From Oegoconia quadripuncta (Eukaryota > Arthropoda > Insecta > Lepidoptera > Autostichidae), in contig OX438751.1 in the NCBI GenBank assembly GCA_949316235.1, forward strand, positions 1,036,413 to 1,100,412: 64,000 nucleotides of DNA. The letters run 5' to 3'. Both the position numbers and the translations under genes were made by a program. Positions 1 to 39,300 of this stretch are shown here, piece after piece (position 1 is the first letter of the stretch; every line of letters begins with the position of its first letter). The notes under the pieces were generated by a model. The model was not told where the DNA came from. It was given only the letters and a program-made list of their open reading frames with translations, and searched no databases.

Positions 1-575
1 TTCACTGTTCATTTACGAAAATATTATGTACGTTCGAAAAAATATTTCTACGTTCCCGAAAAATAGTGACAAGCATAATTTAAATTTGAGATATAAGAAC
101 AAATTGGCTACCCCTATGTTCAGACTAAGCAAAGTTAATACATCATTTGTGGGACACTGTATACGCTTTTATAACCTTATACCTGAGAATATCATTAATC
201 TAACTGAGAAAAAATTTAAAGATTATGTAAAAATAACATTAGCAAAAAAGGGTTATTATAAAATTAGTGACTACCTCAATGACAAACACGCTTGGTGTAC
301 TTCGACCAGCTCCCCAAAATTATAAAATTGTATTAGTTATATACTTTATTTAAAAAAATGAACAACAATGATCCTGTGGGTTTCTTGCGCCGCTTCTTTT
401 CCCACAGATGAATTCCCCTTCCGAAGCGGTAGTAGCTTGGACATACCGACTGACAGACAAATGCAATAAACTTTTTTGTTTCCAGTAGATTTAAATTGAC
501 ATTCAACAAATAATATCATGTATCTTACGTTGAAATAAATGCTTGAAGTTTGAAGTTTGTAGCACATAAGATACG
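1..575 (+). mobile_element. LINE 3' end, 5'-truncated (family L-A)
   Basis: An open frame at 26-325 encodes the C-terminal end of a non-LTR retrotransposon reverse transcriptase, with the ending [13 protein letters not shown]. It is followed by a 3' UTR that finishes near 560 in TTGAAGTTTGAAGTTTG-type tandem repeats. The same C-terminus and tail recur at 32530-32865 (same subfamily) and, more distantly, at 28630-29435, 47907-48235 and 56270-56410. The left end is cut by the window. It is a dead relic. Confidence 0.75.
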
Positions 576-1311
576 CGATGTGGTTCAAACGTTGAAATGG
601 TATTCAAAATGTGTCGGATCGAACGAATGTGCGGCACGCTTAAGTATAAGAGTAACCAAAGATATGAATGTTCGAATAACGAAGGCTCAACGATGATCTT
701 ACAGATGAATTTAATCACGCATGACATTTTTAAGTCACAAGAAATTCTCTATTTTTTCAATATTTTATATTTTGGATAAGTTTTCCGATCGGGTAAAAGT
801 TTGACAATCAATCTGTGTTCTATTTTGGCAGCGATCTGAATATATTTACAGAATTAATATAACTTTTTTGTTTACGTATTTATTTTATATAATTTTTAGC
901 CGCTACTAAAATTAATCGTTATACATATTTATAAACTTTGTATAATATCATGTAAACAATAGTCTGCTTAGGCATCTTAAACATTGGTTCGTAGATAGAT
1001 GAGACAAAAATCTTGACGATTTCTGAAGATGCTGTGCCTGAAATAAGTCACTCCTATATAATAATTTGCAGCTGTTACGTTTAAGTTGCACATTTAAACC
1101 CTATGCTTTGGCGAATATTGTTTATGCGAGCTAAAGATAGAGAGGTCGCGAGCCCAAGTGTAATATGCCTTGACAGAGCACTGACCTCTATTAGACAAGT
1201 ATGCTGGACTAAATATTCTATATGAAATGCATTTGTTTTTGGCCAGATTCAAAGCTCGAGTGTCTCAGGCACTAAAATTGAGAATTGTTGCAATTGGCCG
1301 TCATGTATATA
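576..1311. other. AT-rich stretch, nothing recognised
   Basis: No coding signal, convincing repeat or RNA gene was seen here. It is ordinary AT-rich intergenic DNA. Confidence 0.5.
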
Positions 1312-1882
1312 TTGGGTCTTTACCTATGAAATTGGAGTTTTTTTTCTTCGTTAATCATACGAGTGTTTTTTTTTTATATGAGAGGGCGGCAAACGAGCAT
1401 GCGGGTCACCTGATGGAAAGCAATCACCGCCGCCCATGGACACCCGCAACACCAAAAGGGTCACAGATGCGTTGCCGGCCTTTGAGGAAGGTGTAGGCTC
1501 GTATGTACCAATTCCTGTGATTTTCAAAGCTATATACAAATTTGTTTTTTATTTGGAAAATAGAATATTATTTCAAGGTATCACAAGAAATATTTTTTAA
1601 TTTCAGGGCTAAATCATATAATAAAAAAAAATTGAACAGAGCTCATTTCATGTGCTTCCCATAATCATTTCTTAGATTCGCTGAAACTTTTATAATACGG
1701 TTACTTTTAAAAAATAACGCTGCCTAAACTTAAATTAATGTTATCCGATAATACACACAAAGTTTAGCTAAATTTGGATTTGCCGTTCCCAAAAAAAAAA
1801 AAATCAAAAATGTTTGTATGGAGAAAACAGTCTCAATGAAATGTTTCATACCAAACGCCTATTTCATAGGTAAGGACCTAAT
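1312..1882 (-). mobile_element. MITE with terminal inverted repeats, interrupted
   Basis: Both ends carry GGTC(C/T)TTACCTATGAAAT in inverted orientation (about 1314-1335 and 1858-1879). The interior matches the copy at 16131-16548 in reverse complement over its whole length, and one end matches 60777-60892. It has no coding capacity. A separate repeat (1357-1503) was inserted into it. Confidence 0.7.
1357..1503 (+). repeat. Interspersed repeat rep-C nested in the MITE
   Basis: It contains the block GAGGGCGGCAAACGAGCATG followed by CACCGCCGCCCATGGACACC. The block recurs at 15286-15545 (plus) and 46385-46530 (minus). Comparison with the uninterrupted MITE copy at 16131-16548 places the insertion between AATCAT and TGTACCAATT. 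The insert begins ACGAG and ends CTCGT. The class of element is unclear. Confidence 0.6.
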
Positions 1883-3444
1883 AGTATAGGTACTAGAAGT
1901 GTTACTGCTTGTACCATTACAACAGGGCCGCTGGTACTGTTACGGGTCTTGATCTTGATGCTCTACGTCAAAATGAAGTTTAAAAACTATCGAATCGAAA
2001 ATCGAATCACAGGCAGTATCTTTAGTTAGAATGATAAAGTGATACATTAAACGTATTTTTTTATCGAAACAAAATCCCTAATATTAGTTCCATGGGCGTT
2101 CACACTGCTATAAGCGCCAAAGTGGCGAAATTAACTTCATTTTGACATCGATACTATGACGTCCAGCGTATTTGTATAACAGAGGCCAGTGCTTGGCAGT
2201 GATTCTCACTCGTTGAGGTTTCAATGTCGATAGACTTTCGCACTTATGAAGTACAAAACCTATCGGCATAAAAATCTCGAACGTGTGAGAATCAGCCCCC
2301 TGAAGCCCGATTCTCGCGCACTCGACATTTCACTATCGATAATTGGCATGTCTATCCCTTTCACACTTATACGCGAGTGCAAAAGTGACAACTTATTAGT
2401 GTATATCGACATTAAGATCTCGAGTGTGCGAGGTTCGGACCCATGCGCCTACGCAACGAGCCTATAATGTCTCTCGTTGCTCCGATTGATATAATGTAAG
2501 TTTGATTTGAGCCTGATTTGACAATGGTTCAATAGAGTTGAAGGAACTCAGTCCGCGATGTTCTGGGATAAATCATGTGAAAATGATAAATTATAGATGG
2601 CGCCACTGTTGAGTTTAGGCTACATCGCAAACAAAACGTTTTTGTTTCTGAAATATCGACTATTGTTATTTAACAGTTGACTGTAAGGTATACGCAACAG
2701 TAGCGCCGCCAGGGAAATGTTAGCGAGAGAAAAGGGCAGTGTTCAACCCTATTCAATATGATCTTCCGAATAGAAATGTCAAAGTAGCATTCGTTATAGA
2801 ACTAGAATGTCACGGATCGAGTTTTTCGGAAACTTCCCGATATCGAATCGTTGGGAATACGGGCCAGTTGGTAGCTACTCTTTATTGAAGGGTTTCTGGG
2901 CGTCAATTAAAAAAGGAAGGAAGGTTTCCATATAACCAAACAGATGGCGATGCGCTAAAGTCAAGTAGAAAAAACAGCACTCAATATTAATCTGTGTCTT
3001 AATTCTTCATCAATCACGAAAATAAACTGTTGAAATTGTTTATACGGATTATTGTCTTTGATTCTGACACATGACTTTTAATCAACGCCATCTGCTGAGA
3101 CTAACGGCACTATATTAGTTGTCATCTGGATGGAAACGCCCCTATTAGCTTGTTAACCTTGCTGATCATGTTAAATGCCAATTGTTTTCAACATGTTTGT
3201 TTAGTCACTTAAGTGTTAGTTAGTTCAATTAACAACGAAATGTGATGATTTTCTGCGCAACGAGAATTGATAAGTTAAATATTAATGATAACATGACCTC
3301 CGATTGGATGGTTATACATTTTACGTGCCCGAATTGTTTCGCACCGCGGCTGCTGCGCAAACGTCCATGGTTCGAAAGACCTTTTTATCTTTTAACTTCC
3401 AAACGTTTTGACTCAATTTTCTCGCCTGCTCTTTTGACTGCATA
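1883..3444. other. Intergenic DNA with a degenerate dispersed repeat
   Basis: At about 2200-2470 there are several copies, in both orientations, of a TCTCG(N)ACTCGACAT / CGAGTGTGAGA motif. It is related to 9865-10080. Nothing else was recognised and no gene is supported. Confidence 0.4.
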
Positions 3445-3640
3445 CGTGTGATAGATTGCCTCAAACACACCTGATGTTGAGTGCGATGAGGTCGAAAGTA
3501 GAATCAGGCTCTCCCGGAACCCCTATCTTTATTTTATCTCAAACAGTTGGAGCTCAACAATCTTCAAGGTCGCCTGGCGGGCATTTAAACACCTTACCAC
3601 CAACCGAGTATTATACATGTAACCCGCAGGATGTACTTAA
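3445..3640 (-). mobile_element. SINE-B, degenerate copy
   Basis: It shows the SINE-B signatures in reverse complement: CTCAAACACACCTGATGTTGAG, then GGTCGCCTGGCGGGCATTTAAA and CCACCAACCGAGTA. It is highly diverged and lacks the tRNA-like head. Confidence 0.55.
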
Positions 3641-6046
3641 AATCTGCATGTCAATGAATTTAAAATTAATTGTTTTCAAAAAGATCGGTTGTTTCTGACA
3701 ATTCAGAGTTGTTGGGGGGGATTTGTTCCCCTTTTAAATTCGAAAGTGGTCCATTTGGATTTGTAAGAATTTGAATTGCCTGCTGAGACATTCGCAAAGT
3801 TCTCTGAGCGACCTTGTTTTCACTGACTAATCTGTGTGTTTGTCCAATAAAGTCGATTTAATGGTCTAGAACTTTGAACGCGAGGGTTCCTTGTTCAATT
3901 TCCAATCGAGTATATTTATTTCTTCTTTTTCGTCGCGGACAACGGTCACTACTTACGCCCGTCCGTTAGTTGCCAATTAAAAATTATTGTTGTTAACTTA
4001 GGTTGTCCCACTACCAGTGAGGTACACGCAAAGCTATATAGATGACGCTTCGAGCGACTGCCCTTATATAAGCCACTAAAAAGTTTACGTTCACTAGTAA
4101 GAAATGAAAAGGCGACGATTAGGCCCTTTATGCAGCAAGATAAAATATGCTTGTATCCAAACAAAATACTGAAAGAATTAGATTAGGTATAAACAAACCA
4201 TATAATGTAACCAATTTCTAGCCTAAATGCAGCTTATTCTTTGATATGAAAATAATGGAAATCAATAGTCTCTGCCTACCCCAACGGGAAAGAGGCGTGA
4301 GCGTATGTATGAAAATTGGTCACGGTATTCTAGAAGCAGACCGGCTTCTAGTTTGACAAGTGTGTTTTCTCGATTAAATCCAATCCATAATGACAATGAT
4401 CCAATCCAAAAAACACGATAGCAGATTGACAGAGACTTATTGAAAACAGAGTTGTATTTAGTGTCCTAGGAAAGTGAAAGGCAGCACATGTAATTTTGGA
4501 ACAAAATAACATTCTACCCTCAAAATGGAATATGACAGTTTTAGGTACAGTCGCTCGTGGCGGAGAAAATAGGCTGTTTGCTTCATTATATTCTGTGCCA
4601 CTACTGTTGGGAAAAGGCTTTATACTGAATTTATTATACTTTAGTTTATAAGAGAGTAACCACCTGCCGTTGAATTAATTTAAAATTTAAGGTACTGTTA
4701 TCTTCCATACAGTTTATACAGAACATTCAAGCTAGCCTGTTAGTTAAGTGTTTTTAAATTATATAGTACTAATTGAAATGTTAATTGTCTATGTTATGTA
4801 TAAATAATTAACTGCTATTTGATGCATTTTAATCCACTGTTTAACACGCTTTGTGATACATTCTAAAACTTTGAACAATTTGTGAACCGCTCTCGCATCT
4901 CACACATAAACAGCCTTCCGTATCCACTGTTGGGGCACAGCTTTCTCGTACAAGGATCCAATGGCCCACGCGGGCCCAATGTGAATTAGTAGATTTGTGT
5001 CATGCTAGTGGTGATGGCGCCTGAGTATTTTCAAACCAGCCTTGTAGGCCACGGACTTAATGAAAACTGCGCTACGAGAGCTTCGTGCTTTCAGACTTGC
5101 TATATTAAAAGGCGTAGATCCGACTTTGATAATTCTTTATTTGAGGGTTGTCTCGTGTTTTGGTGAAGATCTAATATTGTAGTCTTTGATGCGATTAACA
5201 CAAGAGACACGTTGAATATTAACGCCTAAAGCGACGATGGCGCCACTGTTTTGTGTTCCTAAATTCTGCAAACAAAGCCCTTATGAGTAACGAAATAGGG
5301 TCTATTTTAATTAAACTCATTCAAAATTATTGTCGAATGATGTAGAATGGGGGGTAGGGCTGTAAATAGGTGTTTGAGCGATTCAGAAATTGATCTTTAC
5401 GTATAAGTATATAAAATTAATAGTTACATATAAATCAAAGAAGCAGCCCAGTTGTTAGTGCCTTAAATACAACCGTCAACACATATTGTGCACCAGTTTA
5501 ATGTGTAGTACATGTAGTATTATATTTTGTTGTTACCATGAAGTTATAGTTAAAGGTGGATGCGACATTCTTTTATACCAAGTGAAGTAGAGTATTTGAT
5601 GACTATTGTTAGGATTCTCTCTCTTTTCCTTTTAGTCGTAATCTGAGTGAGAGAGGAAGGCCACAGACATGACAGTGGGCAAAAAGGAATATTCTTCTAT
5701 CTTCATGTAGGTGTTGATTATAACCTCCCTTTATATAATTTCATGGTTTTTACATTTTCTATGTCCTGTACACTGCATTTTATATACCGTTTAGTATTTA
5801 CACAAATTGTATCATATTTTAATATGAATAAAGTGTTATTATAAAAGTTTTGTATTATTTTTCATCCTATTTAAAAAACAATGCTAATCATTGTTCTTCA
5901 GTAAGTGCTCATAAAGTCTGTCTTTTTAACCCCCCGACGAAAAAGGAAGGGTTTTGTTTTTTTTACAATTAAATTTAGTTGATTGTTCATGGAATTTTTG
6001 TGACCACTGGTTACACCCATGAAGCACCGACATACAACTGAATTTT
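3641..6046. other. AT-rich intergenic stretch
   Basis: No gene is supported. A short LINE-tail-like fragment (CTCTGCCTACCCCAACGGG) lies at 4273-4310. The rest shows nothing recognisable. Confidence 0.4.
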
Positions 6047-6370
6047 GGGCCCGTATTAATAAACCAATCTCAATACAAGTCTTGAGGCTGTATCAACCGA
6101 GATACGTCTTAAGCTGTTGGCGCTATCTCAAGCTCCGAGCTAATTTATAAACCAATCTACTCAGCTGAGATCACTTCTGAAGTATTCGCCTCAGCTGCGA
6201 ATGAATGATAGTTGAGTTTTCTTTATAAATACGCGCACCTCTCAAGTGAGTACTGCTTGAGTATGCACATGCTTTTCAGGTCTCAAGTTCGGTTTATTAA
6301 TCAATACTTTTACTTGAGACCGGTCACAAGACTGTTATCAATCTTGAGAATGGTTTATTAATATAGGGCC
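6047..6370. mobile_element. Non-autonomous inverted-repeat element
   Basis: The left end reads GGGCCCGTATTAATAAACCA and the right end TGGTTTATTAATATAGGGCC, an imperfect terminal inverted repeat. Internally it has scattered CTCAAG/CTTGAG motifs on both strands. Related ends occur at 57240-57350 and 46559-46727. There is no open frame. Confidence 0.55.
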
Positions 6371-6404
6371 TTAGATTTGGTTGATTTGACGACATTTACT
6401 ATAT

Positions 6405-6515
6405 ACGGGTGGAATACCTCCCCAGTCTTAGTAGTCCGAAGATGGAAGGGCGACGGTGGACTAAGATTATGTGATTCTAACGCACACTCCCCGAAATGGA
6501 TCCTGTAAAAGATAG
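6405..6515 (-). mobile_element. LINE fragment (family L-B)
   Basis: On the minus strand it matches the start of the fragment at 12550-12880 (ATTTCGG.GAGT.CGTT and CCACCGTCGCCCTTCCATC). It is a short relic. Confidence 0.5.
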
Positions 6516-6589
6516 TGACCGGCGACTTTGCAACGGTAGCATCTCAAGTTTCTGCAACCTAATCAAACTGGCAGGTGAGTTCGTCTTAA

Positions 6590-7075
6590 TTGATTGTTGA
6601 TTGTTCTGAACTATTGTCTAGAATATCTTTACGTACAAATCAATTGCAACTTAGAAAACGCCCTGTTCTTAATATACCATCTTCAAGAACCAATTATAGA
6701 CAGAATTCATTTCTTATACGCGCTTGCAAAACTTTTAACAGTTTACCACCGGAAACTGACCTATTCTGCACTAGCATCGCGGCGATTAGGCGTGCCAGTG
6801 TCAAAGATTTCATACATGAGTAGGAGCGTGTCACTTCACGAGATCGAACTTTGCGTACCAATTTTTTCTTTTCGTTTCTTTTCAGTTATTACCCCTTTTC
6901 ATGTAAAGTTTCGCTTACATTATGTAGTTGTAATACCTAATTTTATTGACCTAATATTGCTGTGTGCTACTCTTCATTTTTATATATTGGCGGAGATTTT
7001 TTATAAGCATTGTTTTTACTGATAGGTTTTGTTCTATAGTTTATATAAGTCTGTAAATCTTCCAAAAAGTAAATA
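6590..7075 (+). mobile_element. LINE reverse transcriptase C-terminal fragment
   Basis: The frame at 6590-6823 contains SRTNYRQNSFLIRACKTFN, a motif typical of the last part of jockey-type LINE ORF2. It is truncated and frameshifted relative to the neighbouring frame. A related fragment lies at 11346-11525. An A-rich tail ends near 7075. Confidence 0.6.
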
Positions 7076-7261
7076 AATAATTATTTATCGTGTAATCGAC
7101 GAAAGATTGTTAACCACGCTTAATGGAAATCGGCTACATCATTTCATATAGTTGATTTGGTCTATGGACGACCATTTCTCGGGGTTTTCCAAATTTTCAA
7201 TTTACAGCGTTCTGCGCATGAAAAGGAAAAACAAGACAAGTCTCTTTTCAATAAACATATT

Positions 7262-7267
7262 TTTAAT
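7262..7267 (-). terminator. Candidate COG4 poly(A) signal ATTAAA
   Basis: On the minus strand ATTAAA begins 53 nt after the COG4 stop codon. No canonical AATAAA was seen between the stop and this point. This is inference only. Confidence 0.3.
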
Positions 7268-7319
7268 ATCAGTAACAGTTCAATAATATATTAACACTTT
7301 TAGAATGTAGGTATATAGT

Positions 7320-33505
<26,186 letters not shown>

Positions 33506-34248
33506 ATTCGACCGAATATATTTAGTTTCCGACCGAATTCTTTGAATTCATGCCACAACAACTCAACAACCAACACAACACAGCTGACGGCATTTGTCTT
33601 GTCTATCTGCAACACGCTGGGATAACAAGTCCATACAGTCTCTTCTGAAAAAAAATGTTTTACATCTGTCTGTGGCAGTTATTCTTTCATTTAATGAATG
33701 GCAACACTATAACCTGCTGCCCTAAAAAGACAATCGGAAACTTAATTCTGTATTAAAGAAATAATGTGAGAAAACCTTATAAAAGTAAATGAAAAGGTAC
33801 GGCGAGATATAATTCAAGTTGTTAATATTTTCTCATAGGTTTGATAAATGTTTGTGTTGTTTCGTTAATTAAAACGTATCGACAATCGTATGTCAACCTG
33901 TGAATGTACCTATATTGTGCATATGTTTTGAGCGGATTTTCAGAAAAAATTATAGTGGAAATAAATGCAATGGACGAAGCATCGCTTTAGCGAATAAAAT
34001 AATTAAATAATCCGAAACAAGAAAATCAATGTGGCGTTAAATGTGTATACCTATCATACTCGGGGCGTAATTAATATTTTGCGCTTGACGGAGGTCATAT
34101 TTCTTGGTGCAGTTATTTGAAATCGTCAAAGGTAAGAGCGAAGGGTGGACTTGACGTTGGCATAAATTATTGTGTATTGTGAAATGAAACTAGTTTTATC
34201 GGGTGTTATTTTCGGGTTTGTGATGTGAGAGAGTGTTGTTGGTTGCAG

Positions 34249-34319
34249 ATTGACTCCGTGTGGGGTTGGGCGTCGCCCCCGCTGCGCCTGCAGCTGGGAA
34301 ACTCCCGCGGGCACAAAAG
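34249..34319 (+). other. Candidate 5' UTR exon of diablo
   Basis: A GC-rich island in AT-rich DNA, preceded by GGTTGCAG and ending CACAAAAG|GTAACT, a usable donor. The diablo start codon is preceded at 36161 by TTGTCCCAG|G, a good acceptor, so an upstream non-coding exon is expected. RNA data are needed to confirm it. Confidence 0.4.
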
Positions 34320-34789
34320 GTAACTGAATTTGGCTGTTTTTTTCATGGACATAATCTTCATCATGTAGGCGAAGAATTTCTATCTTCTTCAACATCCGTA
34401 TGTTATTGCTTGCTACAAGTGTCCAGAAGCCATGTTTGATAAACATTTAGCACATTATAGATATGTACATTATCAAAACAATGGGATCAGCTGACCGTAT
34501 GATGTTAAAGATTCTTATTTTATAAACATTAATTCTGATTAGGTAGTCTCAAGTAGAACTCATTTATGGATTAAAATAAAACTGCACTGAATTTTAATAC
34601 AATATGTTTTACAAGCAAATGCACACTTTTTGTACCCCTTCTAGAAATGTAATATGTATAATTTAATACATAAACTACAATCACAAAGCAATGCCTGTTG
34701 TGAAGGCAAACAGAAGGAAAACAAGCTATGGTTGATTTATACCTTGACATCTAATAATTGTAATCTAAAAACACAATAAGTTGTAAAAG

Positions 34790-34868
34790 ACAAAATATCT
34801 ACCATTCATCTCTCACAAAATATCTAGCATTCATCTCTCACAAAATATCTAGCATTCATCTCTCACAA
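34790..34868. repeat. Three tandem 25-bp repeats
   Basis: Unit AAAATATCTAGCATTCATCT plus CTCAC, three copies with one change. Confidence 0.85.
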
Positions 34869-35384
34869 ATTTAAACCAACCAGCCAACAAATATTATGAT
34901 ATCGTACAAGAAAACTGATTGTCAATTAGGTGGTACGAAGAAATTATACACTTCAACGAAACAAAGAAAATGTTTCAAATTTTTTTGAAGTTTTTCAAGT
35001 TCATTCAATGACTTTGAACAAGTAATGTAGCATGTGGACACTTATTGCAAGACGATCTTATACACAGTTGGTTAATAATTAGAGACTGTTGGGCCAAGGT
35101 CAATACTTTTGATTTTAACTATGGTTGTATCATATTATGCGAAGTGTGCAATGTTCATTAAAATTGGTTAGGTAGGTAACACTAATATTGAGGCATTAAG
35201 TACTTTTAAAAATTTTACTTTTAGACTGCTCTTATTTTTATATTGTACCCAGATAAATGCTCAGGCATTTCTATTTGTTCCAATTGATAGTCAACTTTAT
35301 TTATAGTGCAATAATAGTAAAAATCTTCATGGCGTTTATTTACGTCCTATAAAACTCTAAGCCTCTTCCAAAATGCAAATTACA

Positions 35385-35700
35385 TTGCATGGGAGGATTT
35401 GTTTGGGGGAGTTTGGTCTCGGCCTTTACACTGCACTCAGGACACATACAGACAAGTAAATTTTATCATATGATGGGAATTAAACCGTCACCACTGTTTG
35501 TGATATACCAGATGACGTGTTACACTTTTTGTTGGAGTGTGACCGGAGTGCAGATATTAGAGAACGACTTTTGATTAAATCTTCGGAGTTATGCAATGGG
35601 CAGCTCAGCTGTGTTTTGGCTGATATGCTCTGTAGGAGTGCTGTCAATCTGTATAAATTGTTGGATTGTCCATTGCAAAAAGAGAGTGAGGTTTAAAAAG
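35385..35700 (+). mobile_element. LINE ORF2 C-terminal fragment
   Basis: Around 35500 the plus-strand frame reads IPDDVLHFLLECDRSADIRE and ends KLLDCPLQKESEV stop. The DxxxHFLLEC motif is the conserved C-terminal HxxxC block of jockey-type LINE proteins. It is frameshifted upstream. Confidence 0.65.
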
Positions 35701-36162
35701 GCGAATGTATCAATGAGGCTGGCATAGTCAGCCAGTCTGTACAAAAGCCTCAAATAAAAAACACATTTAAAAAAAAAAGGATTTGCTCTGATCATCATTA
35801 CTAGCAACAGTCCACTTTGGTAAGCTATTGAGTTGGAAATGCTTGTTCTTGAGCCAGATAGGGGTTGACTGTATTTTTTTAATAAATTGCAGATTTTTTA
35901 ATTCAAAGTCTGTTTCTCAATTCTAAATGAGCGATGAAAATTGTATACAAAACAGAATGTAAAAAAACATGTTAATATATGTAAAAATAACAATATAAAA
36001 TGCATGTTTAATAATAATGAGTTTGATGTAAGATAACAAGAAAATTAAGGTTTTTTTTTATTTTATTTATTTATAATTTAAATAATAATTCGTTCATGAT
36101 GAGTGAGGCGTGTGAAGATGCCTATGGAACTGCAATTAATGGTGTGAGGCGGTTGTCCCAGG

Positions 36163-36320
36163 ATGGGCGAGGGCGGATCCCCCGGCGGCGGGGCGCGGCT
36201 GTCGCACACGTCGGACAAGCATCCGCGCGCCATCCTCGGCGAGCTGTCGGCGCTGCGCCGCCATCGGGAGCTCTGCGACGTGGTGCTCAATGTCGCCAAC
36301 CGGAAGCTCTTCGCGCACAG
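36163..36320 (+). CDS. dbo: diablo exon 1 (start, BTB)
   Basis: [20 protein letters not shown] ... [16 protein letters not shown], donor GCACAG|GTTATT. It ends in phase 2. A splice acceptor (TTGTCCCAG) sits immediately before the ATG, implying an upstream non-coding exon. Confidence 0.93.
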
Positions 36321-39300
36321 GTTATTACCCTTTTATCAGTACTAATACAAGGTCATGCAAATTATAAATAAATAATGTTTATTTCCTGAAAGCCTACTTA
36401 AAAGTACAATCTATTAAAAATATTTTACAATGTATATAATTAATAACATTAGAGACAGTAATCTGAGGCCAAGAAACATATGAGGGAGTTATTGACGCTA
36501 AAGTAAAATGGGTCTAAACCTGTAATATAGCGTCAACTGTACATTAGTGGTTGCTGATTGCCAACTGGGTGATACATAACATTGGTATCCATTTAGTGAT
36601 CATCGCAATAATACAATGTGCAATGAATAAAGCTGCTACTGACTAGTTTGTGTATTATGATTTGAGTGGTGTATGTGAGTGTCCAGCCCTATGATAAAAT
36701 CTTGGGAACAGTTATCATCACGGGGCTTTTTGGCGGGAACTCGGCGAGTGAAGTAGCATTTTTCTTTATAGGTCTTAAAATTTGTGCATTCTAACTTTTG
36801 AAGCTTAATAATGGCAGAATATTGTGCAGCAAACGTTAGTGTTGGTGTACAGGTGAAGGGAAGTATAAATTAAAGTGCGTAACGGAGCTTTCGGGTTCCC
36901 ACAAGAAGCCGCCAAAATCTTTTGTAAAGCATTCTGCCACTTTACTGAAGAATGACTTGACCGTGATTAGACTCTGTATACGACGAATTACTTTGTTTTG
37001 ATTGAGACTGACTAAATACTAACTGAATAAAAATTTTCACTCGAAACTGGCAGTAATGTCCCTCGACAATGAGGTTGACTGGTTGCCATCCTCAAAAATA
37101 AGAAGAAGAAGAAGTTATCATCATGCGTGATGCATTCGGAAAAACTACTGAACAGAGTGTGTAATGTGTGAGTGTGTGCGAGTGTGTGTAAATGTATAGT
37201 GATTGGATGTGAGAGATCTTTGGACTCAGAATATGAGAGATTTTGAAGCCACTGTGTGACTATTATAATAATAATATAAATAATAAAGCTTTTTATTTCC
37301 TTAAATTGTTACATTTTATGGTTTTATATTGTTTTTCATTTTTAAGAATTTCTTTGGAATCCCTGTTGGGTATATAAGCCTCCTCCAAGCCCTTCCATTC
37401 CTCTTTGTTTTTTCCTATTTCCATCCAGTTACGTCCTGCTATCTCTATTATTTCATCTGCCCATCTTTTTTTGGGTCGCCCTATGTTTCGTTTCCCTAGG
37501 GGCCCTTTCCAATTGGTACTCTGTAGTGTCCATCTTTTGTCCAAGTATCTTGACACGTGTCCTGCCCATCGCCATTTTAGTTTCATGGACTGTTCTAGTG
37601 CGTCTGTTAGTTTTGTCTTCTCTCTTATGACTTCGCTTCTTATTTTGTCCACTTTCTTCAGTTTCAATATGCTTCTCTCCATAGCTCGTTGTGTTGTTTT
37701 AATTTTGCCTTTTATGTTATCTGTGAACACCCATGTGTGACTATTACCTCTATACAAATTATTGCAATCTTTGTTTATAATTCCCATGCAATCAGATATG
37801 AGATAACCGAAGCGACAATTTGTTCGACGACTGATTGCTAACTTGAAGTGACCGGCATCTAGCAAACACACTTCATTATTCCAATTGGATTATTAGAAAG
37901 TTTTTAGTGTAAATAAAAAATAAAATTGTGTTGTCCCACACGACTTTATGGCATAAGCTAAATCGGGTGGAGGGAGATGTTAAGTGAAGATGAGGTCGAA
38001 GGTGGAAGGAATTTGGGGGACTGGCTATCTTATCTCTGACAACCGGAACACAACAACGCTATTAACATTGCTGCTTGGCGGCAGATTTAGATAAGATGGT
38101 GGTAGCTAGCCAGGCGGTACTTAAACATGTACCCCGCTGGGGATCGAACCCGCGACCTCTGAATCGTAAACCCAATGTTGTTTACATTAAGCCACGGAGG
38201 CGGTTAATGAAGATTAATTGTTTACCAATCCAACGCGTCATATGACACTGCAGAGTGATCCTGTCGGCATGCAGCCCGTACTTCCGCGCCATGTTTACCG
38301 GCGAGCTGGCGGAGTCGCGCGCCACGGAGGTGACCATCCGCGACGTGGACGAGCAAGCCATGGAGCAGCTCGTCGAGTTCTGCTACACCGCGCATATCGT
38401 CGTCGAGGAGAGCAACGTGCAGGTGACCTATTTTATAGCATCACAATTTTTGGTATGCACAACCACATATCACCTAAATCCGTTTTGTAAACGTTATACT
38501 GTTTATTTTGAGCCACGCAAATGGTATAGATTATTTTTTTATGTATAACTAATTAGCAAAATCGTAACAGAATGGTACCCAAGAGACGGGAAGAGAAGAA
38601 GAGGACGGCCATATAAGAGATGGGATGACGACCTAAAGGAAACAGCTGGTCCCCTATGGACCAGAAAAACAAATAACAGAAGCGAATGGCAATACTTGAG
38701 AGAGGCCTATATCGGAAGACAAGCGAGGGAGGACAACAAAAAGAAAACAAACTTAGATATAAGTTTATTCAAAAAAATATATATATAATTAATACAAATA
38801 GCTGCCTATTGTAATACGTAACCCCAGCAATAAAGGCTGTTTTTATTTATTTTTATTTTATTAATTAGCGCATTACCTCAAACACACCTAATGTTAACTA
38901 CAGATGAGGGTAAAGGTTTTAGCGCGCTCACTAAAGCCACAGACACACGCACAGCTAGGAAGGCTACAAACTTCCTCTTCGCGTCACGTTAAATATCAAC
39001 AAAGTTATTATTGGGCTATCCAAAGCTATCCTATGATGTACCTACATCATATATTATATATAATATATATATATCTATATGTATGTATGTATGATGTGCT
39101 ATTTGTTTCACCTACGTCAGGCACTGCTGCCGGCAGCCTGTCTCCTCCAGCTGCAGGAGATCCAGGACGTGTGCTGCGAGTTCCTGAAGCGTCAGCTGGA
39201 CTGCTCCAACTGCCTCGGCATTCGCGCCTTCGCCGACACACACTCGTGTCGGGAACTGCTGCGGATCGCTGACAAGTTCACTCAGCAGAACTTCCCCGAG

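Larger units (their letters stand above)
33506..36161. other. Divergent intergenic region, COG4 / diablo
   Basis: 2.66 kb between the two start codons. It must hold both promoters, but no TATA or other element can be assigned. It contains a possible diablo 5' UTR exon (34249-34319), a 25-bp tandem repeat (34790-34868) and a LINE fragment (35385-35700). Confidence 0.6.

Noticed and set aside
36096..36371. 91-residue frame starting MMSEACEDAYG
   Set aside because: It overlaps diablo exon 1 in another frame; the BTB sequence and strong start context support the frame at 36163.
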